A stretch of DNA of 64,000 nt from Synoicihabitans lomoniglobus. GTDB taxonomy: Bacteria; Verrucomicrobiota; Verrucomicrobiia; Opitutales; Opitutaceae. How positions within the stretch are numbered: position 1 is the first letter of the stretch; every line of letters begins with the position of its first letter. A program made the position numbers and the translations under genes. The stretch spans positions 5,203,501 to 5,267,500 of the forward strand of contig NZ_CP119075.1 in the NCBI RefSeq assembly GCF_029023725.1. Direction: 5' to 3'. This document shows, piece after piece, positions 7,220 through 15,446 of this stretch. The notes beneath the pieces are model-generated. The model saw only the letters and a list, made by a program, of their open reading frames with translations. It was not told where the DNA came from and ran no database searches.

Positions 7220-8314
7220 TTAGCCTAAATTCAAATCGTAGCGGGCGCTGCGACCGGCACCGACGGGTTGGAGGGCGCCGAGTTGGGCCAGGGCCTGTAA
7301 ATCACGCGTAGCGGTGGCCTTGGACGCGCGGGTGAGCGAGATGTATTTGCGGGCGTTCATCCCTCCTTCGAATCCGCCGGGACCTGCTTCCAGCATGCGT
7401 CGCATCACGCGGAGTTGGCGGTCATTCAGTCGGTCTTGGTGACGGTCAAAGAACCGGGCTTGGTTGAGCACGAACATGACCACGGTTTCCGCGTCGCGTT
7501 GCGCGGTGAGCACCGTGGACACGAAGTAGCGTAGCCACGGGGTGACTTCGTTCGAGCGCTGCGCTTGCTCCAAGGCGTTGTAGTAGTCCCGTCGATACGC
7601 TTCGATGGTGCGCGACAAACTGAGCGTCGCCGGTCGACCGAGCCCCTGTGACAGGGCCTTCTCCGCCAAAGCTCGGCCGATGCGCCCGTTGCCATCCTCA
7701 AAGGGGTGGATGGATTCAAAATACAGATGCACCAATGCCGCACGCACCGGGGCCGCCGTGATCGTGCTCCGGGACGCGTTGAACCAGGCAATGAAACGCG
7801 CCATTTCGGTCGGCACCGTGACTGACGGCGGGGCTTCAAAGTGCAGCTTCCCTTTGCCCACCGCTCCAGAGATGACCTGCATCGGTTCCTCATGCGTCCG
7901 CCACGCGCCGACCACAACCCGTTGATTTCCGGGCAACAGGGTCCGGTGCCAAGCGAACAGGGTGTCTTCATCCAAGTTCGCATCCCAGGACTCGCGCACC
8001 GCCACCATGAGCTCGCCCGCTCCGGCCGACGCACGATCCGTCGTCGCTGCCGGTGCATCCGCCAAATTAAGGCGATGCCGCACCGACGACATCACATCCG
8101 GCCGACTCAAATACTCTCCTTCGATCTCCGAGGTTTTCACCGCCTCGGCTACCATCAACTGCACCAGCGCGTTCATCTGGTCCCCCTTGGACAGTCCTTT
8201 CAGGAGCCCCGCCACTTGCCCCGCTTGATCCGCAAAGTCGCGCAACTCCAGCTCCACCGCCCCCTGATCGTAGCGGAAGTCTGGCCAGTCGGATTGCTGC
8301 CAATTGAAAGTCAT
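7220..8314 (-). CDS. Fic-domain AMP-transferase with N-terminal inhibitory helix and C-terminal winged helix
   Basis: Predicted to transfer AMP to protein hydroxyls. The Fic active-site motif HPFEDGNGRIGR is intact (about residues 201-212). The inhibitory motif T-S-E-I-E-G lies at about residues 59-64, N-terminal to the core, so this is a self-inhibited class II Fic. The start MTFNWQQSDWPDFRYD (8314) matches the usual beginning of the DUF4172-Fic family; upstream in-frame codons translate repeat DNA and are excluded. The C-terminal ~60 residues (ARKYISLTRASKATATRDLQ) form a winged helix-turn-helix, suggesting DNA binding. Two matched palindromes at and upstream of the start codon are probable operators, giving autoregulation (inference). 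Confidence 0.92.
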   Translation of the reverse strand: MTFNWQQSDWPDFRYDQGAVELELRDFADQAGQVAGLLKGLSKGDQMNALVQLMVAEAVKTSEIEGEYLSRPDVMSSVRHRLNLADAPAATTDRASAGAGELMVAVRESWDANLDEDTLFAWHRTLLPGNQRVVVGAWRTHEEPMQVISGAVGKGKLHFEAPPSVTVPTEMARFIAWFNASRSTITAAPVRAALVHLYFESIHPFEDGNGRIGRALAEKALSQGLGRPATLSLSRTIEAYRRDYYNALEQAQRSNEVTPWLRYFVSTVLTAQRDAETVVMFVLNQARFFDRHQDRLNDRQLRVMRRMLEAGPGGFEGGMNARKYISLTRASKATATRDLQALAQLGALQPVGAGRSARYDLNLG

Positions 8315-8342
8315 GAGCCGAATAAATCGGACAATCGGCTCA
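8314..8342. promoter_or_regulatory. Operator-like palindrome 1 at the fic start codon
   Basis: TGAGCCGA-N13-TCGGCTCA, perfectly symmetric, extendable to 10-bp arms (8312-8321 and 8335-8344). It overlaps the fic ATG (8312-8314, minus strand). Same arms and the same 29-bp length as palindrome 2. Confidence 0.7.
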
Positions 8343-8358
8343 TGTAAAAGCGGATTCG

Positions 8359-8387
8359 TGAGCCGATTAATAGCCTGAATCGGCTCA
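8359..8387. promoter_or_regulatory. Operator-like palindrome 2 upstream of fic
   Basis: TGAGCCGATT-N9-AATCGGCTCA, centred 45 bp upstream of palindrome 1 and sharing its 8-bp outer arms and spacing. Two identical-geometry sites over a start codon and its promoter region are typical of an autorepressor; the winged helix at the Fic C-terminus is the obvious candidate ligand. Confidence 0.7.
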
Positions 8388-8450
8388 GACCCGAAATCCG
8401 AAAAAGGAAGAAGGACGGGAAATGAGGTCAGCTGGGAGACGGACGGTGCC

Positions 8451-8698
8451 GGAGCTGAAAAAGGAGCAGGAAGGGGTCTAGGAGCTGAAAAGAGGAGCTG
8501 AAAAGGGTCTGGTTTAAACCTTTGTAGTTCTGAGTCGTTCGTAGACTGAGTCATCGATCTCTCGACGCTTCAGGCGACCGTTGTGCGTGCTGACCGCTTC
8601 GGGCGCAGGTCGCAGAGAGCGCGGAGGCTCGGGTAGCGGGGCCGAGCTGGAGCTCGGCGTTCCCGGGGAGGGCCTCATCGAGGAGCTGAAAAGGGTCT
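8451..8698 (+). repeat. End-anchored array of GGAGCTGAAAAGGG units
   Basis: Consecutive units all begin GGAGC: 8451-8462 (12 bp), 8463-8480 (18 bp, diverged), 8481-8493 (13 bp), 8494-8681 (188 bp, running through GGTTTAAACC and TTTGTAGTTC into DNA that lies upstream of the oxidoreductase gene), and 8682-8698 (17 bp). The start is fixed and the far end varies. The 188-bp unit includes a REP-like palindrome, GCCGAGCTGGAGCTCGGC, at 8641-8658. Confidence 0.85.
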
Positions 8699-9861
8699 GG
8701 AGCTGAAAAGGGTCTGGTTTAAACCTTTGTAGTTCTGAGTCGTTCGTAGACTGAGATCATCGATCTCCCGACGCTTCAGGCGACCGTTGTGCGTGCTGAC
8801 CGCTTCGGGCGCAGGTCGCAGAGAGCGCGGAGGCTCGGGTAGCGGGGCCGAGCTGGAGCTCGGCGTTCCCGGTGAGGGCCTCATCGGGCGGGGAGGACCA
8901 GCGAGATGGGCTGGACGGGATTAGGACGTGCAGCGACTTGAGTTGGTTCGCATACGTTTGGTCCATGGTATCGAGAATGAACCCGTCAGCCCGCTTGCGT
9001 TGGGGCATCGTTTCCACCGGTCACATTGCTGGCGTTTTTGCGCGGGGGTTGCGATCGTCGCGCGGCGGGGAGTTGGTCGCGGTCGGCAGTCGGAAGATCG
9101 AGTCGGCGCAGGCGTTTGCGGCGGAACACGGCATCGCGCCGGAGCGGGCGCATGGCAGTTGGGAGGCGTTGTTCGCCGACCCCGAGGTCGACGCGGTTTA
9201 TGTGGCGACGCCGCATCCGCATCATGCGGGGGCGGTGGTGGCGGCGTTGGCGGCGGGGAAACACGTGCTGTGTGAAAAGCCTTTCGCGATGAGTTTGGCC
9301 GAGGTCGATGCGATGCAGGCGGCGGCCCGTGAACATCAGCGCACGCTGATGGAGGCGTGGATGTATCGGTGTCATCCGCAGACGGCCAAACTGGTGGCGA
9401 TGGTGCGGGAGGGAGCGATCGGCGAACTCCGGCACGTGCAGGCGGCGTTTAGTTTCAATGCGCCGTTTGATCCGGCGGGGCGGTTGTGGAACAAAGCCCT
9501 CGGTGGCGGGGCGGTGCTTGATGTGGGCGGCTACCCGTTGTCCTACGCGCGGTTGTTGGCCGGGGTGGCACAGGGTAAACCGTTTCTCGATCCGGAAGCG
9601 TTGCACGCCGTGGGCCATGTGCATCTCGAGGCGGGCACCGACCTGCGGGCGTGCGCGGTGGTGCGGTTTGCGGGCAATATCACGGCGGAGTTGTCGTGCG
9701 GCACCGATGTCTCGCAGCAAAATGTGGTGCGGGTTTATGGCAGTGCGGGCATGATCGTGGTGCCTTCGCCGTATGTGATTTCCCGCGATGCCAGCCCGAC
9801 CACGTTGGAGTGGCATCGTGAAGGCCGGGAGACCGAGGTGATCACGATCACGCCCGATCGG
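8699..9861 (+). repeat. 1163-bp tandem duplication unit: element end, upstream region and truncated oxidoreductase gene
   Basis: The stretch starting with GGAGCTGAAAAGGGTCTGG at 8699 recurs from 9862 onward with about 98-99% identity. The first unit breaks off inside the coding region (after CGCCCGATCG) and joins the next GGAGC end at 9862. The second copy continues to the intact gene end. Confidence 0.9.
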
Positions 9862-9885
9862 GGAGCTGAAAAGGGTCTGGTTTAA
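8977..9885 (+). pseudogene. 3'-truncated copy of a Gfo/Idh/MocA oxidoreductase gene
   Basis: The first ~295 residues are nearly identical to the full gene at 10140, including the N-terminal Rossmann part (WGIVSTGHIAGVFA) and the EKPFAMS motif. The frame then runs into repeat DNA, ending ...TPDRGAEKGLV and stop, and lacks about the last 50 residues. A cluster of coding differences (SRKIESAQ here, SRGVDSAQ in the full copy) stands out against otherwise sparse changes. Confidence 0.85.
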
Positions 9886-10046
9886 ACATTTGTAGTTCTG
9901 AGTCGTTCGTAGACTGAGATCATCGATCTCCCGACGCTTCAGGCGACCGTTGTGCGTGCTGACCGCTTCGGGCGCAGGTCGCAGAGAGCGCGGAGGCTCG
10001 GGTAGCGGGGCCGAGCTGGAGCTCGGCGTTCCCGGGGAGGGCCTCA
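9862..10046 (+). repeat. Third copy of the GGAGCTGAAAAGGG element, upstream of the intact oxidoreductase gene
   Basis: It starts at 9862 with GGAGCTGAAAAGGGTCTGG and carries GGTTTAAACA, TTTGTAGTTC and the same REP-like palindrome (10010-10027). It matches 8494-8681 and 8699-8886 apart from a few substitutions and a one-base indel. Confidence 0.85.
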
Positions 10047-10139
10047 TCGGGCGGTGAGGGCCAGCGAGATGGGCTGGACGGGATTAGGACGTGCAGAGAC
10101 TTGAGTTGGTTCGCATACGTTTGGTTCATGGTATCGAGA

Positions 10140-11177
10140 ATGAACCCGTCAGCCCGCTTGCGTTGGGGCATCGTTTCCACCGGTCACATTGCCGGCGTTT
10201 TTGCGCGGGGGTTGCGATCGTCGCGCGGCGGGGAGTTGGTCGCGGTCGGGAGTCGGGGCGTCGATTCGGCGCAGGCGTTTGCGGCGGAACACGGCATCGC
10301 GCCGGAGCGGGCGCATGGCAGTTGGGAGGCGTTGTTCGCCGACCCCGAGGTCGACGCGGTTTATGTGGCGACGCCGCATCCGCATCATGCGGCGGCGGTG
10401 GTGGCGGCGTTGGCGGCGGGGAAACACGTGCTGTGTGAAAAGCCTTTCGCGATGAGTTTGGCCGAGGTCGATGCGATGCAGGCGGCGGCCCGTGAACATC
10501 AGCGCACGCTGATGGAGGCGTGGATGTATCGGTGTCATCCGCAGACGGCCAAACTGGTGGCGATGGTGCGAGAGGGTGCGATCGGCGAACTGCGGCACGT
10601 GCAGGCGGCGTTTAGTTTCAACGCGCCGTTTGATCCGGCGGGGCGGTTGTGGAACAAAGCCCTCGGTGGCGGGGCGGTGCTTGATGTGGGCGGCTACCCG
10701 TTGTCCTACGCGCGGTTGTTGGCCGGGGTGGCACAGGGTAAACCGTTTCTCGATCCGGAAGCGTTGCACGCCGTGGGCCATGTGCATCTCGAGGCGGGCA
10801 CCGACCTGCGGGCGTGCGCGGTGGTGCGGTTTGCGGGCAATATCACGGCGGAGTTGTCGTGCGGCACCGATGTCTCGCAGCAAAATGTGGTGCGGGTTTA
10901 TGGCAGTGCGGGCATGATCGTGGTGCCTTCGCCGTATGTGATTTCCCGCGATGCCAGCCCGACCACGTTGGAGTGGCATCGTGAAGGCCGGGAGACCGAG
11001 GTGATCACGATCACGCCCGATCGGGACGTTTACGCCTACGAGGCCGATGCGTTGGCTGAGGCCGTGTCGGCGGGTAAACTCGAGGTGGCGGCCTGCCCTT
11101 GGGCCGATACGCGAGGCAACATGGCGGGCTTGATTGATTGGCATGAGCAAATTGGGGTGAATTACCTATTTTCTTGA
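10140..11177 (+). CDS. Gfo/Idh/MocA-family NAD(P)-dependent oxidoreductase (intact copy)
   Basis: 345 residues from ATG 10140 (an in-frame ATG at 10128 is an alternative; neither has a clear ribosome-binding site). N-terminal Rossmann fold with WGIVSTGHIAGVFA, the family EKP lysine motif (VLCEKPFAMS, about residues 95-104), a substrate domain with the GGGAVLDVGGYPLSYAR segment, and the C-terminal strand region. The likely role is oxidation or reduction of a sugar or cyclitol; substrate unknown. It is preceded by two truncated versions of its own 5' region, which may separate it from its original promoter. Confidence 0.9.
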   Translation: MNPSARLRWGIVSTGHIAGVFARGLRSSRGGELVAVGSRGVDSAQAFAAEHGIAPERAHGSWEALFADPEVDAVYVATPHPHHAAAVVAALAAGKHVLCEKPFAMSLAEVDAMQAAAREHQRTLMEAWMYRCHPQTAKLVAMVREGAIGELRHVQAAFSFNAPFDPAGRLWNKALGGGAVLDVGGYPLSYARLLAGVAQGKPFLDPEALHAVGHVHLEAGTDLRACAVVRFAGNITAELSCGTDVSQQNVVRVYGSAGMIVVPSPYVISRDASPTTLEWHREGRETEVITITPDRDVYAYEADALAEAVSAGKLEVAACPWADTRGNMAGLIDWHEQIGVNYLFS

Positions 11178-11253
11178 ACTTTCCGGCTGCAATTAGCGAT
11201 GGTTCGGCTTTTGATCCGACCGGTCCCGGTCACGAAATTTTGGTAGCTCCATC

Positions 11254-12465
11254 ATGAAACGTTTCATTCCGCTCATCGCTTTCACGCTGCTTTTGTCCGT
11301 CATCACCCTGCCGTTGTGGTCGGCGACGAGTGCCAGCACCGGTTCCGCCGCGGACCGTTCCCCGGCGGGTGGCGTGGCCACCGCGATCACGGCGGTGACG
11401 GGGATCGCGATTTCGCCGTTGTTGGGCACCGGGGCTTACGGGGCTTACCAATATTTTCAAACCCCGGCCGAACACCGGGCGGAGCTGCCGTGGTTTGCGC
11501 AGATGAGTTTCTGGCTACCGGCGCTGGCTATCGTCGGCGCTTGCGCGGCCAAGGACGCGGCGGGCGCGGCGTTGCCCCCCGGTTGGAAAAAGCCGCTCGA
11601 TGTGCTGGAGACGATTGAAAACCAGGCGACCGGGCTGGTGGCCGCGGGTGCGGTGGTGCCGTTCACCATGGCGGCGATGTCCAAGATGATCCTGGGCTCC
11701 GGTGAAGCGGCGGCGGCGGCCGGTGAGACCCTCAACCTGGGCGGCGTGGGCATGATCCATCTCGCCGCGATCGACTGGTCCTGGTTGCTCAACATCATCA
11801 CGGTGCCGTGTGGCATCGCGATCTTTGCGGTGGTGTGGATGGGTTCGCACGCGATCAATGGTCTGATCCTGCTCAGCCCGTGGGGGGCGATCGACGCGGC
11901 GCTCAAGGGCGCTCGCACGAGCCTGCTGGGTCTGTTGGTGATCGCGAATCAGTTCGATCCGTGGGTGAGCGCGGGGATCTCGATCGTCGTCATCATCTTC
12001 GCCTATTTCATTGCCGGGTGGTCGTTCCGGCTGTCGGTGTTCAGCAGTGTGTTTTGCTGGGATTATTTCACGATGCGCAAAGGGCGCTACAAGGTGCAGT
12101 TCAACGACAACAAGGTCTTTGCCGGCACGGGACTGGGCACGGCTCCGCAACGCACTTACGGACGTCTGCATCGCACGGAGGACGGCACGTTGCAGTTCAC
12201 CTACAAGCCGTGGCTGGTGCTGCCGGAAAAGCGCGTGGAGGTGCCGCCGGCGCAGCAATTGGCGGTGGGTTGCGGCGCATTCTTTTGCAACGTCACGGAC
12301 GGTCGGGCCGAGGTGTTTGTGCTGCCTCCGCGGTATCGTTCGCATGAGGAAGAACTGGCCGAGGCCTATCATTTGGGTTTGGGCGTCACGCCGATTGGCT
12401 TCAACAAGGCGTGGAGTTGGTTGCGCGGGGCGGTGGGGGGCAAACCTGTTGCAACCCCGGTTTGA
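11254..12465 (+). CDS. Polytopic membrane protein of unknown function
   Basis: 403 residues with an N-terminal signal/transmembrane segment (FIPLIAFTLLLSVITLPLW). Further hydrophobic stretches lie near residues 50-70, 90-105, 130-150, 185-205 and 240-275, and the C-terminal ~130 residues are soluble (MRKGRYKVQFNDNKVFAG...). I do not recognise a named family. It is followed 53 bp later by the FIST gene on the same strand, so cotranscription is possible. Confidence 0.7.
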   Translation: MKRFIPLIAFTLLLSVITLPLWSATSASTGSAADRSPAGGVATAITAVTGIAISPLLGTGAYGAYQYFQTPAEHRAELPWFAQMSFWLPALAIVGACAAKDAAGAALPPGWKKPLDVLETIENQATGLVAAGAVVPFTMAAMSKMILGSGEAAAAAGETLNLGGVGMIHLAAIDWSWLLNIITVPCGIAIFAVVWMGSHAINGLILLSPWGAIDAALKGARTSLLGLLVIANQFDPWVSAGISIVVIIFAYFIAGWSFRLSVFSSVFCWDYFTMRKGRYKVQFNDNKVFAGTGLGTAPQRTYGRLHRTEDGTLQFTYKPWLVLPEKRVEVPPAQQLAVGCGAFFCNVTDGRAEVFVLPPRYRSHEEELAEAYHLGLGVTPIGFNKAWSWLRGAVGGKPVATPV

Positions 12466-12518
12466 TTCCCGCCCCCACGCTTTTTACCCCGCTGCTCGTT
12501 GATCTTCCTCCAAACCCC

Positions 12519-13649
12519 ATGAAATCCTCCACTCTGCATTGGCGCGACGGCGCCTGGGTGGCGCCGGACGATCTTGTCCCGTCGCCGCAATTGATCCTCG
12601 TTTTCGGAGCGGGAGACGTGCTGCGCCATGCGGCCGCTCGCGCGGAATTGCGGTCGCGGTTTCCCGGGGCGGAGATCGCGGGATGCAGCACGGCGGGTGA
12701 AATCGCCGGACGCGTGGTGAGCGATGGAGGCGCGGTGGCTTTGGCGGTGGAGTTTGGTTCCACGCGGGTGCGCGGGGTGTCGCAGCGCATCAGTCAGGTG
12801 CAGGACAGCGAACGCGTCGGAGAGGAACTGGCCGCATCGTTGCGGGCGGATGATCTGGCGCACGTTCTCATTCTCAGCGATGGACTGCAGGTCAATGGTG
12901 CGGCGCTCGCCCGGGGTTTGCGGGCGGGATTGCCGGCGGCCGTCAGCGCCACGGGTGGTCTGGCGGGCGACGGGCCGCGTTTTGCCGAAACCACCGTCCT
13001 GTATGGTGACGAAGCGTCGACGGGATTGGTCGTGGCGATCGGATTATACGGGTCGAACTTGGAGGTCCGGTGGGGATCGGCTGGAGGATGGGAAGCGTTT
13101 GGCCCGAAACGCCTCGTCACGCGGGCGGAAGACAACGTGCTCTTTGAGTTGGACGGCCAACCTGCGCTGGCGCTCTACAAGACCTATCTGGGAGATCGGG
13201 CTGACGGATTACCAGCCACGGGCTTGTTGTTCCCGCTCGAACTTTTGCCCGAGACCGACGCTGAGCCCAGCGTGGTGCGCACGATTCTCGCCATGGATGA
13301 AGCCGCGCAGTCGCTCACCTTTGCCGGCGACGTGCCCGAGGGGCGTCAGGTGCGGCTCATGAAGTCCACCATCGACAAACTCATCTGGGGCGCCGAGCAG
13401 GCCGCCGAAGTGGTCGAACCGACCTGCCCGGTCGAGGTCGCGCTGTTGGTGAGTTGCGTGGGTCGTCGCTTGCTGCTCGATCAGCGGGTCGAGGAGGAGA
13501 TCGAAGCTGTGATGACCGAACTGGGCAACCCGCGCGGCGCGGTCGGTTTCTATTCCTATGGTGAAATTGGCCCGGCGGGTCTTGCGCATGGGTGTAATTT
13601 GCACAATCAAACCATGACGCTTACGACGCTCGCCGAGCGCTCGATCTGA
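12519..13649 (+). CDS. FIST-domain sensory protein
   Basis: 376 residues from ATG 12519. The N-terminal FIST_N part shows PQLILVFGAGD, the characteristic GCSTAGEI motif and the ATGGLAGDGPRF segment; the C-terminal FIST_C half follows (CPVEVALLVSCVGRRLLLDQRVEEEIEAV, then GFYSYGEIGP and NQTMTLTTL). FIST domains bind small ligands, probably amino acids, and act as sensor inputs for kinases or cyclases. The next gene, 28 bp downstream, is a hybrid histidine kinase, the classic partner, so this is probably a two-protein sensor system. Confidence 0.92.
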   Translation: MKSSTLHWRDGAWVAPDDLVPSPQLILVFGAGDVLRHAAARAELRSRFPGAEIAGCSTAGEIAGRVVSDGGAVALAVEFGSTRVRGVSQRISQVQDSERVGEELAASLRADDLAHVLILSDGLQVNGAALARGLRAGLPAAVSATGGLAGDGPRFAETTVLYGDEASTGLVVAIGLYGSNLEVRWGSAGGWEAFGPKRLVTRAEDNVLFELDGQPALALYKTYLGDRADGLPATGLLFPLELLPETDAEPSVVRTILAMDEAAQSLTFAGDVPEGRQVRLMKSTIDKLIWGAEQAAEVVEPTCPVEVALLVSCVGRRLLLDQRVEEEIEAVMTELGNPRGAVGFYSYGEIGPAGLAHGCNLHNQTMTLTTLAERSI

Positions 13650-13677
13650 GTCTGGTTCATCCGCTGTTTTTGGTCTC

Positions 13678-15414
13678 ATGCATCCTCTGCTCGCCCGTCA
13701 GATAAAAAAGAAACTGCCCGGAAAGGATATCAGCTCCGGCCCCTGGGCGGATTTTGTGGCGGCGGTGGACGCGGCTTATCAACAAGCGGATCAGGAACGT
13801 GAATTCGTCGAACGCACGCTCGATGTCGTGTCGGGCGAGCTCACGCAGGCGAACGAACAAATTCGGCGCGATGCGGACAACCGCCTGCGTGATCTGTCGC
13901 GTTATTATGAGCAGACGCTCGAACTGCAGCAGGGCATGATCGTGTGTTTCCGCAAGGAAGCCGGAGTGTTCGTGCATACGTTGTGCCGCGGCGTGCTGGC
14001 GACGCGGTTGGGCTGGACGGCCGAGAAGGTGGAGCACCATCAGCTGGGTGATTTTCTTCCACCCGAGCGGGTGGCGGAATTGAGCAAAGTCTACGAGCAG
14101 GCCTGGTCCGGCGAGGCGGTTACCTGGGAAGGCGTCGGGGCGAATGAAGACCTGTGGTATCTCGCCCAACTGCAGCCGCGGTTTCAGGACGGTGCCGTCA
14201 CGGAAGTCATTTTGTCGGCGGTCGAGAGTTCGGAGCTCAAGCGCTCCGAAGCGGCCTTGCGTTTGGCGAAGGAAAAGGCGGAGAGCGCAGACCGCGCGAA
14301 GAGTGATTTTCTCGCGGTCATGAGTCACGAGATTCGCACGCCGATGAACTCCGTGATCGGGTTCACCAGTCTGTTGCGCGAGACCCCGCTCAACTCCGAT
14401 CAGGAGCGCTACGTGCACATGATCGAAAACTCCGGAGAAGGGTTGCTCGATATCATCAATGACGTGCTCGACATTTCCAAAATCGAGGCCGGGCGGCTGG
14501 AGTTGTCGATGGAGCCGGTCGACGCGGTGCTGGTGGCCAACGACGTGGTGGAAATGATGCGCGCGCGCGCCGATACCAAGGCGGTGCAGTTGTCGGTCAC
14601 CACGCTGACGCGAATCCCGCACTTCGTGCATTGCGACCGCGCGCGCCTGCGCCAGGTGCTGGTCAATCTGGTGGGCAACGCCGTCAAGTTCACGTCGCAG
14701 GGATCGGTCCGGGTGGAGCTGAGTTATGCCCACGAGGGTCATGTGTTCACCGGCCGGGTGGTCGATACCGGAATCGGCATACCCGAGGACAGTATTGAAC
14801 GCCTCTTCAAACCATTCAGCCAGGTCGACTCGTCCACTACGCGCAACTACGGCGGCACCGGTCTGGGTCTCGTGATCTGCCGACGCTTGTGCGAAGCGCT
14901 GGGCGGTGGAATCACCGTGACCAGCACACCCGGGGAGGGATCGAGCTTCGAATTTTCCATGCGGGCGGAGGAAGCGGCCGACCCGATTGCGGCGATTCAA
15001 CAAACCGCGGCGGCCCCGGCGCGCGATGCCGCCGACGATCCTCTCATTTTGGTGGTCGACGACAATCCCACCAACCGCCGGGTCGCCGGGCTGATGCTCG
15101 AAACCAGCGGCTACCGGCGGCTGGATTTTGCGGTGACGGGCGAGGAGGCGGTGGAGAAAGCCAAGACCCAGTCGTATGATCTCATTTTCATGGATATTGA
15201 AATGCCGGGCATGGATGGCGTGGAGACCACCGGGATGATCCGCGCCCTGCCCAGGGTGACCGCGACCAAGCCCTGGATCGTGGGACTCAGTGCCAACGTG
15301 ATGAAGGAAACACGCGAACGCGGAGCCCACGCCGGCATGAATCGCTTCCTGTCCAAACCCGTCAAGCGCGACACCGTTGTTGAAGCCGTGGCCAGTCGCG
15401 GTAATTCGGACTAG
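13678..15414 (+). CDS. Cytosolic hybrid histidine kinase with C-terminal receiver (FIST partner)
   Basis: 578 residues with no transmembrane segment. The order is: N-terminal helical region with coiled-coil character (residues 30-85), a PAS-like domain (about 85-190), HisKA with SHEIRTPM and phospho-His near residue 217, HATPase (N-box VNLVGNAVKF, G1 DTGIGIP, G2 GGTGLGL), then a receiver with phospho-Asp near residue 506 (FMDIEMPGMDG) and the conserved Lys in FLSKPVK. There is no DNA-binding output. It is adjacent to the FIST gene and lacks its own sensor, fitting a role as that protein's kinase (inference). Confidence 0.92.
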   Translation: MHPLLARQIKKKLPGKDISSGPWADFVAAVDAAYQQADQEREFVERTLDVVSGELTQANEQIRRDADNRLRDLSRYYEQTLELQQGMIVCFRKEAGVFVHTLCRGVLATRLGWTAEKVEHHQLGDFLPPERVAELSKVYEQAWSGEAVTWEGVGANEDLWYLAQLQPRFQDGAVTEVILSAVESSELKRSEAALRLAKEKAESADRAKSDFLAVMSHEIRTPMNSVIGFTSLLRETPLNSDQERYVHMIENSGEGLLDIINDVLDISKIEAGRLELSMEPVDAVLVANDVVEMMRARADTKAVQLSVTTLTRIPHFVHCDRARLRQVLVNLVGNAVKFTSQGSVRVELSYAHEGHVFTGRVVDTGIGIPEDSIERLFKPFSQVDSSTTRNYGGTGLGLVICRRLCEALGGGITVTSTPGEGSSFEFSMRAEEAADPIAAIQQTAAAPARDAADDPLILVVDDNPTNRRVAGLMLETSGYRRLDFAVTGEEAVEKAKTQSYDLIFMDIEMPGMDGVETTGMIRALPRVTATKPWIVGLSANVMKETRERGAHAGMNRFLSKPVKRDTVVEAVASRGNSD

Positions 15415-15446
15415 CGCCGCTCGATGGCGGGGCCCATGGTGGTGCC

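Noticed and set aside
8315-8554. N-terminal 80-residue extension of the Fic frame (LLFSAPRPLPAPFSAPAP...)
   Set aside because: It translates repeat DNA and would run across both operator-like palindromes; the family normally starts at MTFNWQ-type sequence.
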